Shown here piece by piece: positions 1-11,392 of a stretch of DNA of 64,000 nucleotides. The notes under the pieces were generated by a model. That model was not told the DNA's origin. It made no database searches and worked only from the letters and a program-made list of their open reading frames with translations. A program made the position numbers and the translations under genes. How positions within the stretch are numbered: the stretch's first letter is position 1; the number at the start of each line of letters is the position of its first letter. Source of the stretch: Okapia johnstoni (lineage: Eukaryota; Chordata; Mammalia; Artiodactyla; Giraffidae); contig CM044309.1 of the NCBI GenBank assembly GCA_024291935.2, positions 3,720,001 to 3,784,000 on the forward strand. Direction: 5' to 3'.

Positions 1-910
1 TGACAAACCTCTATTACCTTTGCCCTGCTTCAGTTTGTGCTCCAAGGCCAAATTTGCCTGCTACTTGAGGTATCTCTAATCTTCCTATGTTTGCATTTCA
101 ATCCCCTGTGATGAAAAGGACACCTTTTTAGGTGTTAGTTCTAGAAGGTTTTGTGGGTCTTCATAGAACCAGTCAAGTTTATCTTCTTTGGCATGAGTAG
201 TTGGGGTATGGACTTGGATTTCTGTGATGTTGAATAGTTTGCCTTGGAAATGAACTGAGATCATCTATCATTTATGAGGTTGCACCCAAGTACTACATTT
301 CAGACTCTTGTTGACTGTGAGCGCTATTTCATTTCTTCTAAGGGATACTTGCCCACAGCAGTAGATATAATGGTCATCTGAGTTAACTTCATCCATTCCT
401 GTCCATTTTAGTTCACTGATTCCTAAGATGCCGAAGTTCAACCTTGCCATCTCCTGCTTGACTATGCCCAGTTTACCTTGATTCATAGACCCGACAGTCC
501 AAGTTCCTATGCAATATTGTTCTTTATAGCACTGGACTTTACTTTCACCACGAGACTCATCCACTGCTGAGCATCGTTTCCACGTTGGCCCAGTCGCTTC
601 ATTCTTTCTGTAGCTATTAGTAATTGCCCTCCACTCTGCCCCATGAGCACATTAGACACCCTCCAACCTGGCCAGCTCATCTCTCCATTTCATGTCTGTT
701 TGCCTTTTTGTACTGTTCATGGGGTTCTCGTGGCAAGAGTACTGGAGTGGATTGCCATTTCCCCCTCCAGTGGACCATGATTAGTCAGAACCCTTCACTA
801 TGACCCATCCTTCTTGGGTGGCCCTGCATGGCATGGCTCATAGCTTCATAGCTTCATTGAGTTATGCAAGCCCCTTCGCCACTAGCGGGATGTGATCCAG
901 GAAGGGGGAT
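1..910 (-). mobile_element. BovB LINE (RTE clade), 5' endonuclease region, cut by window edge
   Basis: The minus strand encodes the N-terminal part of the BovB polyprotein, an apurinic-endonuclease-like domain. The 98-residue open frame at 268-564 reads YCIGTWTVGSMNQGKLGIVK, then EMARLNFGILGISELKW, typical of BovB and RTE endonuclease. The frame is broken on both sides. The probable 5' end lies near 905, after cccttcgccactagcgggatg. The rest of the copy continues to the left of the window. Confidence 0.88.
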
Positions 911-1139
911 GAAATGTAGGCTAAATTTTAAGTATCAAAAGAAGATTCCTGTAATCCTTAAGAAGTTTATTAAGCTATTTATAAAGTAACGTATCAAATT
1001 ATTCCATAAATAAGGAACAGTTGGTTAACAAGTATTAACTCACAGTGACCTGGACTGCTCCATGTCCCATGTGGGGCCAGAGAGACCAGAGGTCTAGCCA
1101 GCAAAGCATTTACTGCGTCCTCTCCCATGTCTTAGAGGA

Positions 1140-1325
1140 TAGAGCAGAGGCTCAATACAGACGTGGGAGACAGGCCTGCAATTGAATTCAGCCCCTATCA
1201 ATTTTCTGTGTGACTTTGAGCAAATTAATAACATTTCTGAACTTTAATTTTCTCATCCGCTCTTGTCAGATTAAATGTGTCAGAGAGCCCAGCGTACGTT
1301 CTGGCACATAGTTAGCTCTGCCTCT
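1140..1325 (+). repeat. MIR-type SINE remnant
   Basis: The core tgtgactttgagcaaatt and the following ctgaactttaattttctcat match the MIR consensus pattern gactttgggcaagt...cctcagtttcctcat, with strong divergence. Ends are approximate. A small open frame at 1275-1475 has no support as a gene. Confidence 0.65.
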
Positions 1326-1849
1326 GGTGATCATTATTACTCTCTCCCAGGGTTTGTGCAGAGAATGATACAACAGATAGGAATCAAGCACACCATTCTC
1401 TACATAAAACCTTTGCACCCGTGTTTGTCTTTAAAACACTATTTGGAATGTAGAGGAAGAACAGTCTTTTCTTGAGAAAAAATACACAATGAAATAAAAG
1501 TCTCCCATCCCTTTAATAGAGTAATTCGTCCATTCATTACAAAGTATATTTCAAATGTCACTAGATTTTAGTACTAGCTTTGACCTATAAATAGACTCTG
1601 GTCTATATTTAAGAATGTAATCCTCCTCCATTTCTGCTCCTTTCTTAGCTTAGCACATGTGAGCTACTTCTAGCGAGAAACCTTCCCTTTCTGAATTTAC
1701 TCCTACCCCACAGAACTGACTGAAGGCTGGTGAGAGATCCAGGAACAGATTTGCTCCCTCAGCCCACATTGGGGGCCATCAGCTCTGTGCTGGGTGTCAT
1801 GCCAGTTACAGATGAGCACCAGTGGCCACAGTTCTCCTGCCCTCTTCTG

Positions 1850-2110
1850 AACTCTGCATTGACATCTGGAAGCCTGCTAGTGATCCCAAATATTCTCCCC
1901 TGAACCCTTTTTTCCCATTCTACACACTCCCTCTGGGGACCCTCATTATCTCCTATGATATCACATACTAACTCTGTGTTGATGACATGACTCTTAAATC
2001 TGTTTCCTCAGATAAGTTCCAGGCCTGCATTTTCATCTATTGCCTCCAATATATCTCACCAACATAGCCCAACACGTATAACTGGTACAACAATTTATTC
2101 CCAAACCTGG
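1850..2110 (+). repeat. L2 LINE remnant
   Basis: The sequence resembles the L2 ORF2 region around tctgtgttgatgacatgact and ttccaggcctgcattttc, where L2 reads ...TATGCTGATGACTCCC...CTCCAGGCCCG.... It is heavily mutated, with no coding potential left. Confidence 0.6.
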
Positions 2111-2159
2111 GCTCCCTGTAAGAGCTGTATTTAGTTATTTATCTAATTATCTCAACATC

Positions 2160-2480
2160 CATTAAGAGTTAGATTTATTATTACCTCCATTTTGCAGATG
2201 AGATCATTGAGGCACAAAGAAAAGCACATTACTTTTCCAAGATCACACAATCAGAAGGAGGTAGCACATGTATACCCATGGCTGATTCATGCCAATGTAT
2301 GGCAAAACCACTACAATATTGTAAAGCAATTAGCCTCCAATTAAAATAAATAAATTTTAAAAAATAAAAATAAAAAAATAAAAGATAAAATTAAAAAATT
2401 TAGAGAAAAAAAAGAAGGAGGTAGAGTCAGGACTGGAGTCTGGCAGTCTGATTATGCAAATTGCATTCTTTGGTACATCC
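2160..2480 (-). repeat. MIR remnant split by an L1 3' end
   Basis: An antisense MIR core (cattttgcagatgagatcat, ccaagatcacacaatcagaag) is interrupted at 2265-2412 by an L1 tail and resumes at about 2425. Confidence 0.65.
2265..2412 (+). mobile_element. 5'-truncated L1 3' end with 12-bp target-site duplication
   Basis: The insert carries acccatggctgattcatgcc, the gcctccaattaaaataaata polyadenylation-like end and an A-rich tail. It is bounded by perfect direct repeats agaaggaggtag at 2253-2264 and 2413-2424. The same family occurs at 38749-38965. Confidence 0.8.
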
Positions 2481-2779
2481 ATCTGAAATGTCAGTCAGGT
2501 ATGGGTTATCATTGCTAAAGAGGATAGATTAAAAAGTAGTAAAGAATTGCTGTTGCTTCAAAATTTTAACTACAAGATCATATAAATATAGTAATGGATC
2601 ATATTTATGTCTCTTTAGTTTCATAAAAGATTACTAGTGTTATAATCCTTCTCCAAGAGCCAATCTTTGTAATTCTACCTCAAGAACCGAGGTAGTTGAA
2701 GTCATTTCTGCAAAAACCCAGTAAATGCCAAAGCACATGGATTTGAGGAAGAAGATGCCACCCAAAAGTGAGCTGTTGT

Positions 2780-3200
2780 CTCAGCATGGCTGGAATATAG
2801 AATCTGAAGTGGTAGCAGACAAGGGCTGGGAAGGTATCCTAGAATCAGACTGTGAATGAACTTTAGTTATATTAAAGAATTGGGACTTTATTCTGTAGGC
2901 AAATAATGGAAGTGGGGATCAAGGAGCCAGGCATGGAAAGTTGACAAAATCTTTTACTGAGAGCCTCCTATGAAGTAGGTGTGTCTGCAGGTATTTGAAA
3001 GACAGTGAGTTACTACCTTCAAGGAGTATACAGTCTTAATGAGGAGCTTGGAAAATACACCTGCAGTTTGTAATACGTCATGATTAAGTGTTACAGGGGG
3101 CTATGGGAACAGTTATAAAGCACTCCTAACCACCCTATGGTGCCTTATAAAGGAATAGTTCCCAGAAGCACTCAGATATTTGTAATGAAAGGAATTACAT
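2780..3200 (+). repeat. Ancient interspersed repeat, family uncertain
   Basis: Phrases such as gggactttattctgtaggca, agagcctcctatgaagtagg and aaggagtatacagtctta match a widespread old mammalian repeat consensus. I cannot name the family with confidence. Similar fragments occur near 5300-5480, 36600-36740 and 55790-55930. Confidence 0.45.
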
Positions 3201-3759
3201 GATAGCATTTGTATTGTAGAGAGAGTTTTGCCAGTAGATACACCTATTCCAAAGAAATACAGAAGAAACGGGGGTCACTGAGGACATTATTTTATTAGCC
3301 CATGTAAAAGTTGGTGATCACTTGAACTGTGATAATCATTGACAGGGAAAACAGAATGAAGAGGACTTTCGGAAATGAAAACAGCAGAACTAGGAGAATC
3401 TACTGAAAGTGAGTGTTGCTATAAAGGAGTTAAGGAGAAAGATTCCAACCTTTCTAGTCTGATTATCTGGGTGGTCGGTTACACTGAGTTAGGGGTAAAG
3501 AGGAGCAAAGGGAAAGAAGATGAATTTCGTTTGAAACATGTGAAGTTAAAGGCATCTACAGCTGGAGATGTACACGGCCATGTATTGACAAATAGTGTAG
3601 TGCTGCAGGCATAAGTTTATGAATATCCTTCGTTTGGAGACAGCTGAAACCAGACAAGGTTTCTCAGTAGAGCACTGAGTGTATAAAGAGAGGGAACGTG
3701 GCGGTGCCAGAAGGCATACGTACAAATAAAACAAAGCCAATGGAATAAATAGACTGGTG

Positions 3760-3960
3760 CCAGGCAGCACACCATGCAAGACAGGACCACAAGAACTTTG
3801 GAGCCAGATGCCTAAATTCAAGCCCAGGCTCAGACCCTCTTCTTCCCTGTGACCTTGTGCCAGACAGTTAGCATCACTGGGCACCAATTTCCTCCTCTGC
3901 AAAATAAGACCTACTTCAGAGTCATCAGGAGGCGAAAAGAAGCCACTGTTTACAAAGCAT
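3760..3960 (+). repeat. MIR-type SINE remnant
   Basis: The segment reads ctttggagccagatgcctaa, ttcaagcccaggctcagacc and ccaatttcctcctctgcaaa, following the MIR order. Open frames on either strand here are chance. Confidence 0.7.
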
Positions 3961-3969
3961 TTTGAGCAA

Positions 3970-5280
3970 TCTTGGCCCTTAGTAAAGATAGCTTAGTTTT
4001 TTTTATTGTTGTTAAATACAAAGTATTATAAATCGTCTAGCCGCAGACATTGATCTTCATTTCTCATTCCACTTTATTCTCTACTGTGTCTTATTTTTCT
4101 GAAGGCTATCGTTTGTTTATCTTATTCTACTCCTAATTCTAGGGAGTCCTGAATAAAGTATTACCAAATGCACTACCTATTTCATGTTCAAAGAAAATCT
4201 CAGGAAAGATAAAATCAATCCTTTTCTTCGCAAAACAATTACCTTAAAAAAGCTCAGAAAAGTTCCCTCTCGGCATATCACAACATAATCACCTGTTGCT
4301 AAGGATAAAATTGATAAACAATTTTCTCCAAAGGTGTATTTCTCCTAATAGTTTTTTTCTTTTACATTTTTTTCACTTTTCAGAACTAAAATTGCAAAAA
4401 CTAGCTATTCATAGATTCAAGGCATTTTCATCCCTTAGAGTTAACTATTAATATCTGTCTTTGGGACGGTTGTGGCTGTCAAGATCCCCTCTCTGCCAGG
4501 AACTGTGTTAGTTTTTCTGTATTCTTCACAGTAGCCCCTTGAGTTGACTATGATGTTTGCTATGAAATTAATGAGAACAATGTAAGGCTGTCTGAATCAT
4601 CTCAAGGTGAGAAAAGCTGACTTCACGTAATGAGCAACGATTGGATAGTTGGTTACAAAGCACAGCAGGGTTCAGTGTGGGTCAACGTCCCTCTCCTCGG
4701 CTGTGTGTCATCATCTTGAGGATAAGACGTGAGATAGGATTTCCCGGTAGTGCTCCCCACTAAGATTTCCTGTTCCACCTCACTGCTGAAAATGCTTGGG
4801 AGTCAGGGTACCTTAGCTTCATGACTTATGGTGACTAATGGGCAATAATCTTGCCTTTCTGCTCAGCTCATATAGCATCAGCAAACACATGCCACGTGAG
4901 CCCATTGGAAGGCTTAACACAGAGTGTCAGGAGCTTCTTATCCAAGCAGAAACTCAAGTTTAATATTCTTACCAGTCTTAATGAAACTCTCAGTTAGCCT
5001 ATTAACCAGGATTAATGTCCTGAGACTATGACATAGTGACGGAGATAATAAGTAATAGAAGCTTAGAGACAGGATGGTCTCTGGAAGATGAAGGTGTCAG
5101 GACTGACTTTTTAAATTAGATAAACTCAAAAGATAAATAGAGCATGATAGAGAAAGGAGGGGAAAACAGTATTCCGGTATAGGAGCAAAAATTACACCAA
5201 AACAAAGCTAAAACAGATTTGTTTGGGCTATAAATAGACAAATCTCCCGAAATAATGTGATTGGCAAGAGAAATGATTAA
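3970..5280. other. RALYL: AT-rich intron, no gene seen
   Basis: No recognisable repeat or open frame with coding character. Short open frames at 5116-5486 overlap on opposite strands and look random. Confidence 0.5.
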
Positions 5281-6200
5281 AAAAAATAACAAGGAAAGTT
5301 GATATGAGGCATGTTTGTGAAGAGCTTTCAAATGGCAAGCTAGAAAGTCTGGGCATCTTTCTATGGTTAGTAACATTATCAAAAAAGGTGGTAACACGAA
5401 ATTTGTATTTTAGAATTATTCTTTCAGTAGGCTCAGAGACTAACTTGATATTAGAGAGAAGAAATGCAAATTACTTTGAACTTTGAAGTCTGTATCAAAA
5501 TAAAGAGTGCCACTTTTGAGCTGTTTCCAGTTCCTTCCAGCAGTATCATTTTTCATATGTAATGGCACCTTTTTTTTCTGTAAAGATCATATAGTAAATA
5601 ATATTTTAGGATATAGTCCCTGTTGCAACTACTCTCAATTTACTATTCTAGCACAAAGCCTCCTTAAACAAAATATGAATGAATAAGCATGACTGTGTAC
5701 CAATGAACTTTATTTATGGACACTGAAATTGGAATTTCATATAATTTTCGTAGCTCACAAAATATTCTTCTTTTGCTATTCCCAACCATTAAACTTAAAA
5801 ATCACTCTTAGCTTGTGGGTGGTGTAAAACCAGGTGGTGAGCAGGATTTGCAAACCCTTGGTTTATAGCACATCAGTCAGAATGCTGTCCAGCATCATTT
5901 TGACAACTTTGGATTCTCTTCTGAGATCTTCAGTTGAGAACTTGGAAGGAGATAGTTGAAGTGGTGAGTGATGTGGTGAAAGTGGAAGAAGGTAACTAAC
6001 TAGTAAGACTAACCATATTAACCACTGGGGTCAGGGGGCAACATATGTACCTTATATGCTCCAATCCACCAGCTACTTATATGAAACCTTCAGGAAAAAA
6101 AAAAAGGAAAATCAATCAATAATTATTTTAAACACATTCTGAATTTGGCATTTAGTAATCACACAGGGAAAGGCAAGTGGTGGGTCTTGCTTCTATTAAC

Positions 6201-6303
6201 GGCAACCCACTCTGGTATTCTTGCCTGGAGAATCCCATGGACAGAGGAGCCTGGTGGGTTACAGTCCATGGAGTCGCAAAAGTCAGACACGACTGAGCAA
6301 CTA
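6201..6303 (+). mobile_element. Bov-A monomer-like SINE fragment
   Basis: Starts at ggcaacccactctggtattc and ends with the BovB-derived tail cagacacgactgagcaac. It lacks the tRNA-like head, so it is 5'-truncated or a Bov-A unit. Confidence 0.85.
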
Positions 6304-6620
6304 GCCTGCACATGATGCCTGGAAGGAAAATGACACAGTGAAGTCCCTAAACAAGTGGTGTGGGCAGCAACGTGGAAGGCAGCTTAGTGTGGGTCCAGCG
6401 CATCGAGTTGGAGTAACTCTGAACAAAGATTTACATGTGGAGAGACCAGCCAGGCTGGGATAGGGGAGGGGAATGAGCCTGGGAGCTGAGTGACAAAAGA
6501 GACGAGAGGGACATAAAGGAAAAACCCACTGAACACTGCTGACCGAGAAGCACACAGCGCTGAGGGGCACGGGGCCAGCTGAGGCCTTGGGAAATGGGGA
6601 GAGGAGACTGGAGCGAGCAC

Positions 6621-7310
6621 CTTCAGTCCAGTTCAGTCGCTCAGTCGTGTCCGACTCTTTGCAACCCCATGGACTGCAGTATACCAGGCCTCCCTGTCCA
6701 TCACCAACTCCCGGAGCTTACTCAAATTCATGTCCATTGAGTCGGTGATGCCATCCAACCGTCTCATCCTCTGTCATCCCCTTCTCCTCCTGCCCCCAAT
6801 CCTTCCCAGCATTAGGGTCTTTTCATGAGGTGGCCAAAGAATTGGAGCTTCAGCCTCAACATCAGTCCATCCAATGAACACCCAGGACTGATCTCCTTTA
6901 GGATGGACTGGTTGGATCTCCTTGCAGTCCAAGGGACTCTCAAGAGTCTTCTCCAACACCACAGTTCAAAAGCATCAATTCTTTGGCACTCAGCTTTCTT
7001 CACCATCCAACTCTCACATCCATACATGACCACTGGAAAAACCATAGCCTTGATTAGATGGACCTTTGTTGGCAAAAAAATGTCTCTGCTTTTAAATATG
7101 CTGCCTAGGTTGGTTATAAATTTCTTTCCAAGGAGTAAGCATCTTTTAAAGGTTTCTCAAGATTTGGAACCAGTCTGTTGTTCAGTTCTAACTGTTGGTT
7201 TGGTATTCCCATCTCTTTCAGAATTTTCCACAATTTATTGTGATCCACACAGTCAAAGGCTTTGGCACAGTCAACAAAGCAGAAGTAGATGTTTTTCTGT
7301 AAGGTTGAAC
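6621..7310 (-). mobile_element. BovB LINE 3' part with internal deletions
   Basis: The minus strand gives the BovB C-terminal region (ISPGCSLDGLMLRLKLQFFG, MYGCESWMVKKAECQRIDAF) and further left the reverse transcriptase entry AFDCVDHNKLWKILKEMGIP. About 150 codons including the YADD active site are missing between the two. After GIP the frame jumps to VPNLEK-type sequence and then directly to the LLLGRK-like region (7140-7200). The copy cannot encode a functional enzyme. Confidence 0.88.
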
Positions 7311-7319
7311 ACCTTACAC

Positions 7320-9000
7320 GTGCAAATAACACACTTAAAGTGAAGTCTGATTGACGTTAGGGTGAATCATTGGCAAACACGGGGAGGAGGGATTCTATTA
7401 ATACCCACATGTTGGCTATTTCTCAAGTATTATTAGATGGAAAAATAAGGGAGCAGTGATATCATGATGATTTGATTGCCCAAATAAGTATAAACAATCT
7501 CCTGAATCACATAATATAGAATCCCCCTCATTTCTTTGAGGTAATTTCTTTCGATCATTTGCACTGGTCATGTCTTATAAAATAAACAAATACATTTCAT
7601 TGTTCATCCTCAACGTTTTTCTCTTAGATCTGTTTGCCTATCCATATCATAAATATATGGGAAAAACAAGCATATAGTATGACCAATAAGTTATGTGGAA
7701 GTCTTAATAATACTGAAATTCACTAAGGGAAAAAGTTTCATAAATATGTGTCTCCAACTCAACACCAGCAATTGATTTTCTCTGCTTCTTTCCTAAGTGT
7801 TGCTGCTCAGAGGGACTCTAGGGTGCCTGCTCCCTAAAAGAGTCCCTTCCTGCCATAATATTGCTACCAAAGCAGCAGGGCTTTAGACAGAGAGCATATC
7901 AGCTCATCCAGTAAGCAGACAAGGCATATTTCTAATAAACCATTTTTATATATACAGAATGAAATAGAGACCAAAAAGATATTATTGTCTTCATTGTTCA
8001 GACTTGTAGAAAAGTAAAGATGTTTGGCTTAGTTCTAAAATAGTCCCTTTAGTTTTCCATGTCAAAATACAATCATCTGGTGATCAGCAAATTTTTGGTG
8101 TAGAATTAAATTTCTTGCCATTTTACTACAACTATTTATATATGAATAAAATAGTTTAAAAGATGAAAGTTTCTTAAAATTTTTAAACATTGAGGTTTAG
8201 ATTAAAATGTCCTCAATATTTGCCTACATTTAACCCATAATTATAAGTTGAAAAACTTACATGAAATTGAAGTGGTCAGTATACACCTAGTAGCTGGTCT
8301 CCATAGCTATTACTAGGAAATATTTAGAAGTAGATCCTTTCGTGATTCATTTACCTTTCAGAAATAGTTAATTTATGAAATCAGAAAATTAGCAAGGGGC
8401 AATCCTAGCCTGTATTATAGTGGAAAAAGTAAGCAGCAGAAGGTTTTTAATTGGCTTGCACGAGATGCCACAGGTAGCCGGACGCTTCAGGATTATCATT
8501 CCCCTTCAGTCTGTTAGGAAGCAGAAGGCACAACGGCTCTTAAGAAACTCAGAGCAGGCAGGAGCGCCCTGATTTGGCTCCGCCAGCCCTAAGCGGGGGT
8601 GCTTCCAGTAAGTGACCAGGAGTGGTATGCTGCTTCTGTCCTCATTACAAAATATTCACTGGAAATAAATTATTCAGTCTGTATTTAACCAAATGCATTA
8701 TAAATTGCTTCACTGCTACAACAACCATAAAGAGATGTATTAAAACTTCCACAAATTACTATTAAAAAAGAAAATAAGTAAATGTAGAAAGTACACATCA
8801 GAATTAGACTAACAATATTATCTGAATGTATTATTTAAATGCTACATTTCCATTCCATGTCTCTCTCCTTTTGTTTAGCTTCTACATTAATCCAGCCAGA
8901 ATTTGAATTAGTCTAGATGAAGTCTTAACATATTATTTATGGTGTTTTAATGGAATGAAATTGTAGATTTTCCTCCAAACAAGTATAATAATTCTGTCAT
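7320..9000. other. RALYL: AT-rich intron upstream of cassette exon
   Basis: No repeat recognised and no long open frame. 8440-8620 is locally richer in CpG (ccggacgcttc, gcgccctgatttggctccgc). Confidence 0.5.
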
Positions 9001-9042
9001 TCAAGTAAAAGAAAAATTTTCAAAATTCTGTCATTCATGTAA
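8991..9042 (+). repeat. Short imperfect direct repeat just before cassette exon
   Basis: attctgtcattcaagtaa (8991-9008) recurs as attctgtcattcatgtaa (9025-9042), 17 of 18 identical and 34 bp apart. Confidence 0.8.
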
Positions 9043-9090
9043 CATATAAAATTGTTATATTAAAATAAGCTTTTCATGTTTTTTTCATAG

Positions 9091-9123
9091 ACTTGAGTCA
9101 AAGGAGCCTTTCCTGTCAGTTGG
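9091..9123 (+). CDS. RALYL: RALYL coding exon, 33-bp symmetric cassette exon
   Basis: RALYL is an hnRNP C/RALY-family nuclear RNA-binding protein. This exon encodes part of the linker after the RRM. It follows a strong acceptor (pyrimidine-rich tract ending in catag at 9090) and is followed by donor GTGAGT at 9124. It contributes 1 base, ten codons reading LESKEPFLSV, then GG, so it enters and leaves in the same phase and can be skipped without a frameshift. Its GG joins the first T of the exon at 44429 to give G, then GYVFDYDYY. I recall this peptide immediately before GYVFDYDYY in one RALYL isoform and recall paralogue RALY lacking it, which supports alternative splicing; the recollection was not checked. 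The upstream exon is outside the window. If that exon ends in AG, inclusion gives R and skipping gives S. No stop codon occurs in the joined frame. Confidence 0.88.
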
Positions 9124-9149
9124 GTGAGTATATGTCTAAATTTTCAAAA

Positions 9150-11150
9150 TCTCAGTTCTCTAACATCTTTAATTCAAATTAACAAGGTCTTCTGAGATAA
9201 TGTTTTCAGTCATCAAACCCCATATTCAAGGTCATAACCTGCCACCGATGCACCATTGCCTCAGCAATGTGGCTATTTACCTCTAAAAGACAAGTAATGC
9301 TCCTTGAGATCACTGTTTTGTGACTCGGAAGTTTAACTAACCAGTGTATATGAAATCCTGTATCCTCTGTAAGAGCCAAAGAAACGTTCACACTGACTGT
9401 CTCACCGGATGAAGGTGCGGTTTGATGGTGTTGAAAACCCCCCTGAACCACAGCTTCGCTCCTAATCACCCCGCTCACTTTTGTGCTGTTGCCTTTCCTC
9501 TACCTCAGTCAGTGTTTCTTCCCCTTTTCCTCTAATCTGTCTCCAAAATCTTTACCTTTTCCCCTGTCTCTCATTTCACTTTTATTTCTCCGCTGCTGAC
9601 ACTGACTGCTTCTTTGAACACAAAGCTGAGGAACCCTGAAGCAGATTAAGTAAGGCTAACGCTTGCCCTCTCTGATAGTATCATTCTGAGTCACAGCACG
9701 TGTTGCAATAATAATATACTGCTGACCCGAATACCCATGTACTATTTTTTGGCATTTAGCTAATTGAGACTCTCCAAAGACGTTTTCACTGATCTACCAT
9801 GTAATCTTTCACTAATATACCAAAATGTCTTACTAGAGGACTTTTGCAGCATTATGATGGATGTTATAAAATATCAGAAAGCACTGGAAGATGTGACATC
9901 TAGTTCAGAAGAAAGCATGCTATTATTTGATGAGAAAAAATAAATAAATCACACATAGGCAGTCAAGGCCAGAAGCATGGGATGGCATTGCACTTTTCAG
10001 TGATGGCATTGGTTTTCTTTTATTACTTTGTTCACAGCCATCGAATATTTCTCTCACTCACTGAACAACACGGTTCCCTCTGTCCTTCCAGTCCTCCTAA
10101 AAGCATTTCAGGAGGCCGTTTGAATCACAAGAATCAACAGTAATTGTTGGGGTTTCTGGGAGAGGAAAACAGAGTAGAGGCACTTACTGGAGGACTTCAT
10201 GAAAAATGAAAGGTCAAGTTGACCTGGACCCAACAATCGTTAGAGCATGCTTCTTCCTTCATTCATCATCAGCTCCCATTGTTAAAAACCTTTAAGCCTG
10301 AAGTAATCTTTTATTTTGAATTCACGTGCGTCCGGCCCTCAAGTCCGGAGGCTGAAATCGCTTTTCTTCATGCTTCACTTGACACAGTTGTTTGGCCGCA
10401 TTTCCTGTTCTCCCGACTACTTTGAGACAAAAACCCATTTTTTGATTGCAAAGTTCTATTTTACAAGGGCAGACTCTGAGTAATTTTTGTTTTAAACGTC
10501 GCAGAAGTTTAGAACTCAGTATGAAAGGACTGAGAAAAAGTTTCCCGTAAAGAATGATCTATCACTCCGCAAATACTACTCAAAATGGGAGAAAACCAGT
10601 GGGGCAACAAGAATATATTGCTTTCCTTAGATATGTCTTAAAATAAAGTGGGGTGAAACAAGCAACCCAAATAGTCCTGCTGACCGGCTATTTTGACTTA
10701 TAGCGAAATGTCTCCATTCCCCTCCAAGAAAATGATTTTAAATAAGACCCTTCAAAAGTATATGTGAATCTCACTCCTTACCCTGTTCAGTAAGAGGAAG
10801 GGTGATAATGAGCATAATGGATGCTTATGAGCCTACTAGGCAAAGGCAATCTACCATAAGAACCATGATTCAAATTTGTGACTGAATTAATTCAGTCACT
10901 TGCCAAAGGGAGTAAATAATCTGATGTATTGTCTGTGGTATCAGTTGATATGTGAGTATATATGATTGAGTTTTTCTAGAGCCCTGCACACCTTACTTAC
11001 ATTAATTTTAATTCTATAGTCAGTAAAACTTATATTAATGAATAAATAAGTACTAAATATTGCATGTTTCAGTCCATTGCCTGAGAGAGTCTGAAAGCAC
11101 TTTTCTGTATATATGTACTTCTAGAATTTGCTTTTGCCTTCATAGGCTTT
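9150..11150. other. RALYL: Intron sequence, no gene seen
   Basis: Unique-looking intron. Small open frames at 9206-9478 (-) and 10219-10425 (+) have no family resemblance. A short CpG-bearing patch lies at 10325-10420. Confidence 0.5.
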
Positions 11151-11300
11151 GACATTTATAAGCTAGTTTTATTGGTTTCTGCAGTTACTTGAACTCCCAA
11201 GCCTCAGGTTCCTAATTTGTGAAATGGAGATCAAAACAGAAAATTTAGATCGAGGAGTTAGCATTGTTCTTAGCACTGTTCCTAGCTCTCAATGAGAGAG
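11150..11300 (+). repeat. MIR-type SINE remnant
   Basis: cagttacttgaactcccaag followed by cctcaggttcctaatttgtg is the MIR core order, strongly diverged. Confidence 0.55.
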
Positions 11301-11392
11301 CTCTGAAATAGCTCAGAGAATAAACCTCTACTTTTACTGACTGCCCCTTGGCTTACATGTGGAAACCAAAAGAAGTTTTTATGTTGTTGCTG

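Larger units (their letters stand above)
1..9090 (+). other. RALYL: RALYL intron, 3' portion (upstream exon outside window)
   Basis: This stretch ends at the acceptor of the 33-bp exon. I searched it for the family peptide GEPKPYRPK and RRM motifs expected upstream and found none, so the preceding exon is off the left edge. It holds BovB, MIR, L2, an L1 3' end and a SINE, listed separately. 3970-5280, 5510-6190 and 7320-9000 look like unique AT-rich intron. Confidence 0.8.

Noticed and set aside
6825..7343. 172-residue plus-strand open frame
   Set aside because: Antisense of a BovB copy; its peptide is the reverse-strand reading of conserved BovB codons.
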